Positions 12,697-12,905 of a stretch of 12,905 nucleotides of DNA are shown piece by piece (position 1 is the first letter of the stretch; each line of letters begins with the position of its first letter). Source of the DNA: Bacillota bacterium (lineage in GTDB: Bacteria; Bacillota; Clostridia; Oscillospirales; Ruminococcaceae); NCBI GenBank assembly GCA_023458875.1, contig JAEWXO010000011.1, positions 1-12,905 on the forward strand, in the 5' to 3' direction. The notes under the pieces are model-generated. The model searched no databases and was not told the DNA's origin. It saw only the letters and a list, made by a program, of their open reading frames with translations. Made by a program: the position numbers and the translations under genes.

Positions 12697-12905
12697 CTAA
12701 GCCACTAAACCTATGAACTCATCAAAAGATTTACAGTTTTTAGCACATTTAAAAAGATTAGCAAGCTTTTCGTTTTCAATTTTCTTCATAAGGATACAGT
12801 AACCCTCTGAAAAATCAAAATCGTCTGATTCAAAGCAAGCTAAAAGATAGGCAAGAGAAGAAATAAGCCAGAATCTCTTAATGCCTTTTGATGATCTTAT
12901 CTGGT
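12697..12905 (-). mobile_element. C-terminal part of a transposase (partial)
   Basis: The minus-strand frame is open from the right edge to TAG (12699-12697) and gives 68 residues beginning QIRSSKGIKRFWLISSLAYL and ending FKCAKNCKSFDEFIGLVA. The R-S-x-K-x-I-x-R-F-W-L pattern is typical of the region after the catalytic glutamate in DDE (RNase H-fold, IS4-like) transposases; the exact IS family is not certain. It runs off the window, so completeness is unknown. It faces the methyltransferase gene and marks the right side of the restriction-modification locus as a mobile-element boundary. Confidence 0.65.

Noticed and set aside
1..12905. CRISPR array, tRNA or rRNA genes, plasmid origin
   Set aside because: No regularly spaced direct repeats, no cloverleaf-like segments and no replication-origin features were seen; a systematic scan was not possible.

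Overview
The window looks like chromosomal DNA of a low-GC, rumen/gut-type Firmicute, most likely a Ruminococcus or close relative. The evidence is the AT-rich composition, strong GGAGG-type ribosome binding sites, TTG starts, a BspA-type leucine-rich-repeat gene, and a decayed dockerin module of the kind used in Ruminococcus cellulosomes. The genus is an inference from these traits, not a database match.

Layout. Positions 1-639 are an AT-rich intergenic region with a possible tail of an upstream gene, two hairpins, and a promoter for glyA (serine hydroxymethyltransferase, 640-1893), which ends in a clear terminator. Next come a cytosolic LRR protein (1982-2890) and rarA (2924-4189). rarA is convergent with, and overlaps by 14 bp, an S1-domain RNA-binding gene on the minus strand (4176-5120). 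Upstream of that, also on the minus strand, is a 53-residue membrane microprotein (5252-5413) with its own promoter and terminator. A GtrA-family membrane protein (5586-6092) is transcribed the other way.

A near-consensus promoter at 6180-6209 opens a folate operon: folC, an HD-domain phosphohydrolase, folP, a folB-folK fusion and dfrA (6252-10301). Together these cover dihydroneopterin to tetrahydrofolate plus polyglutamylation. folE and the pABA genes are not in the window. SHMT (glyA), the main enzyme that charges tetrahydrofolate with one-carbon units, lies upstream. A GC-rich, hairpin-dense 150-bp leader separates the HD gene from folP and is the best candidate here for an uncharacterised regulatory RNA.

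From 10302 the region becomes accessory. It holds a degenerate dockerin remnant (minus strand), then a restriction-modification island: a DpnM/Dam-like adenine methyltransferase (10759-11637), a truncated Cys-containing fragment (11655-11750), the first ~26 codons of what looks like a DpnII/MboI-type endonuclease (11798-11899), and a second DNA methyltransferase (11896-12642) that overlaps the endonuclease relic by ATGA. The nuclease appears deleted while both methylases are intact. The right edge holds the C-terminal part of a transposase on the minus strand (12697-12905), running off the window.

The most notable observations are the folP leader RNA, the HD hydrolase as a candidate for the unassigned dihydroneopterin-triphosphate step, the free-standing sorting-signal-like microprotein, and the disarmed restriction-modification locus whose nuclease relic may now serve as a translational leader for a methylase.
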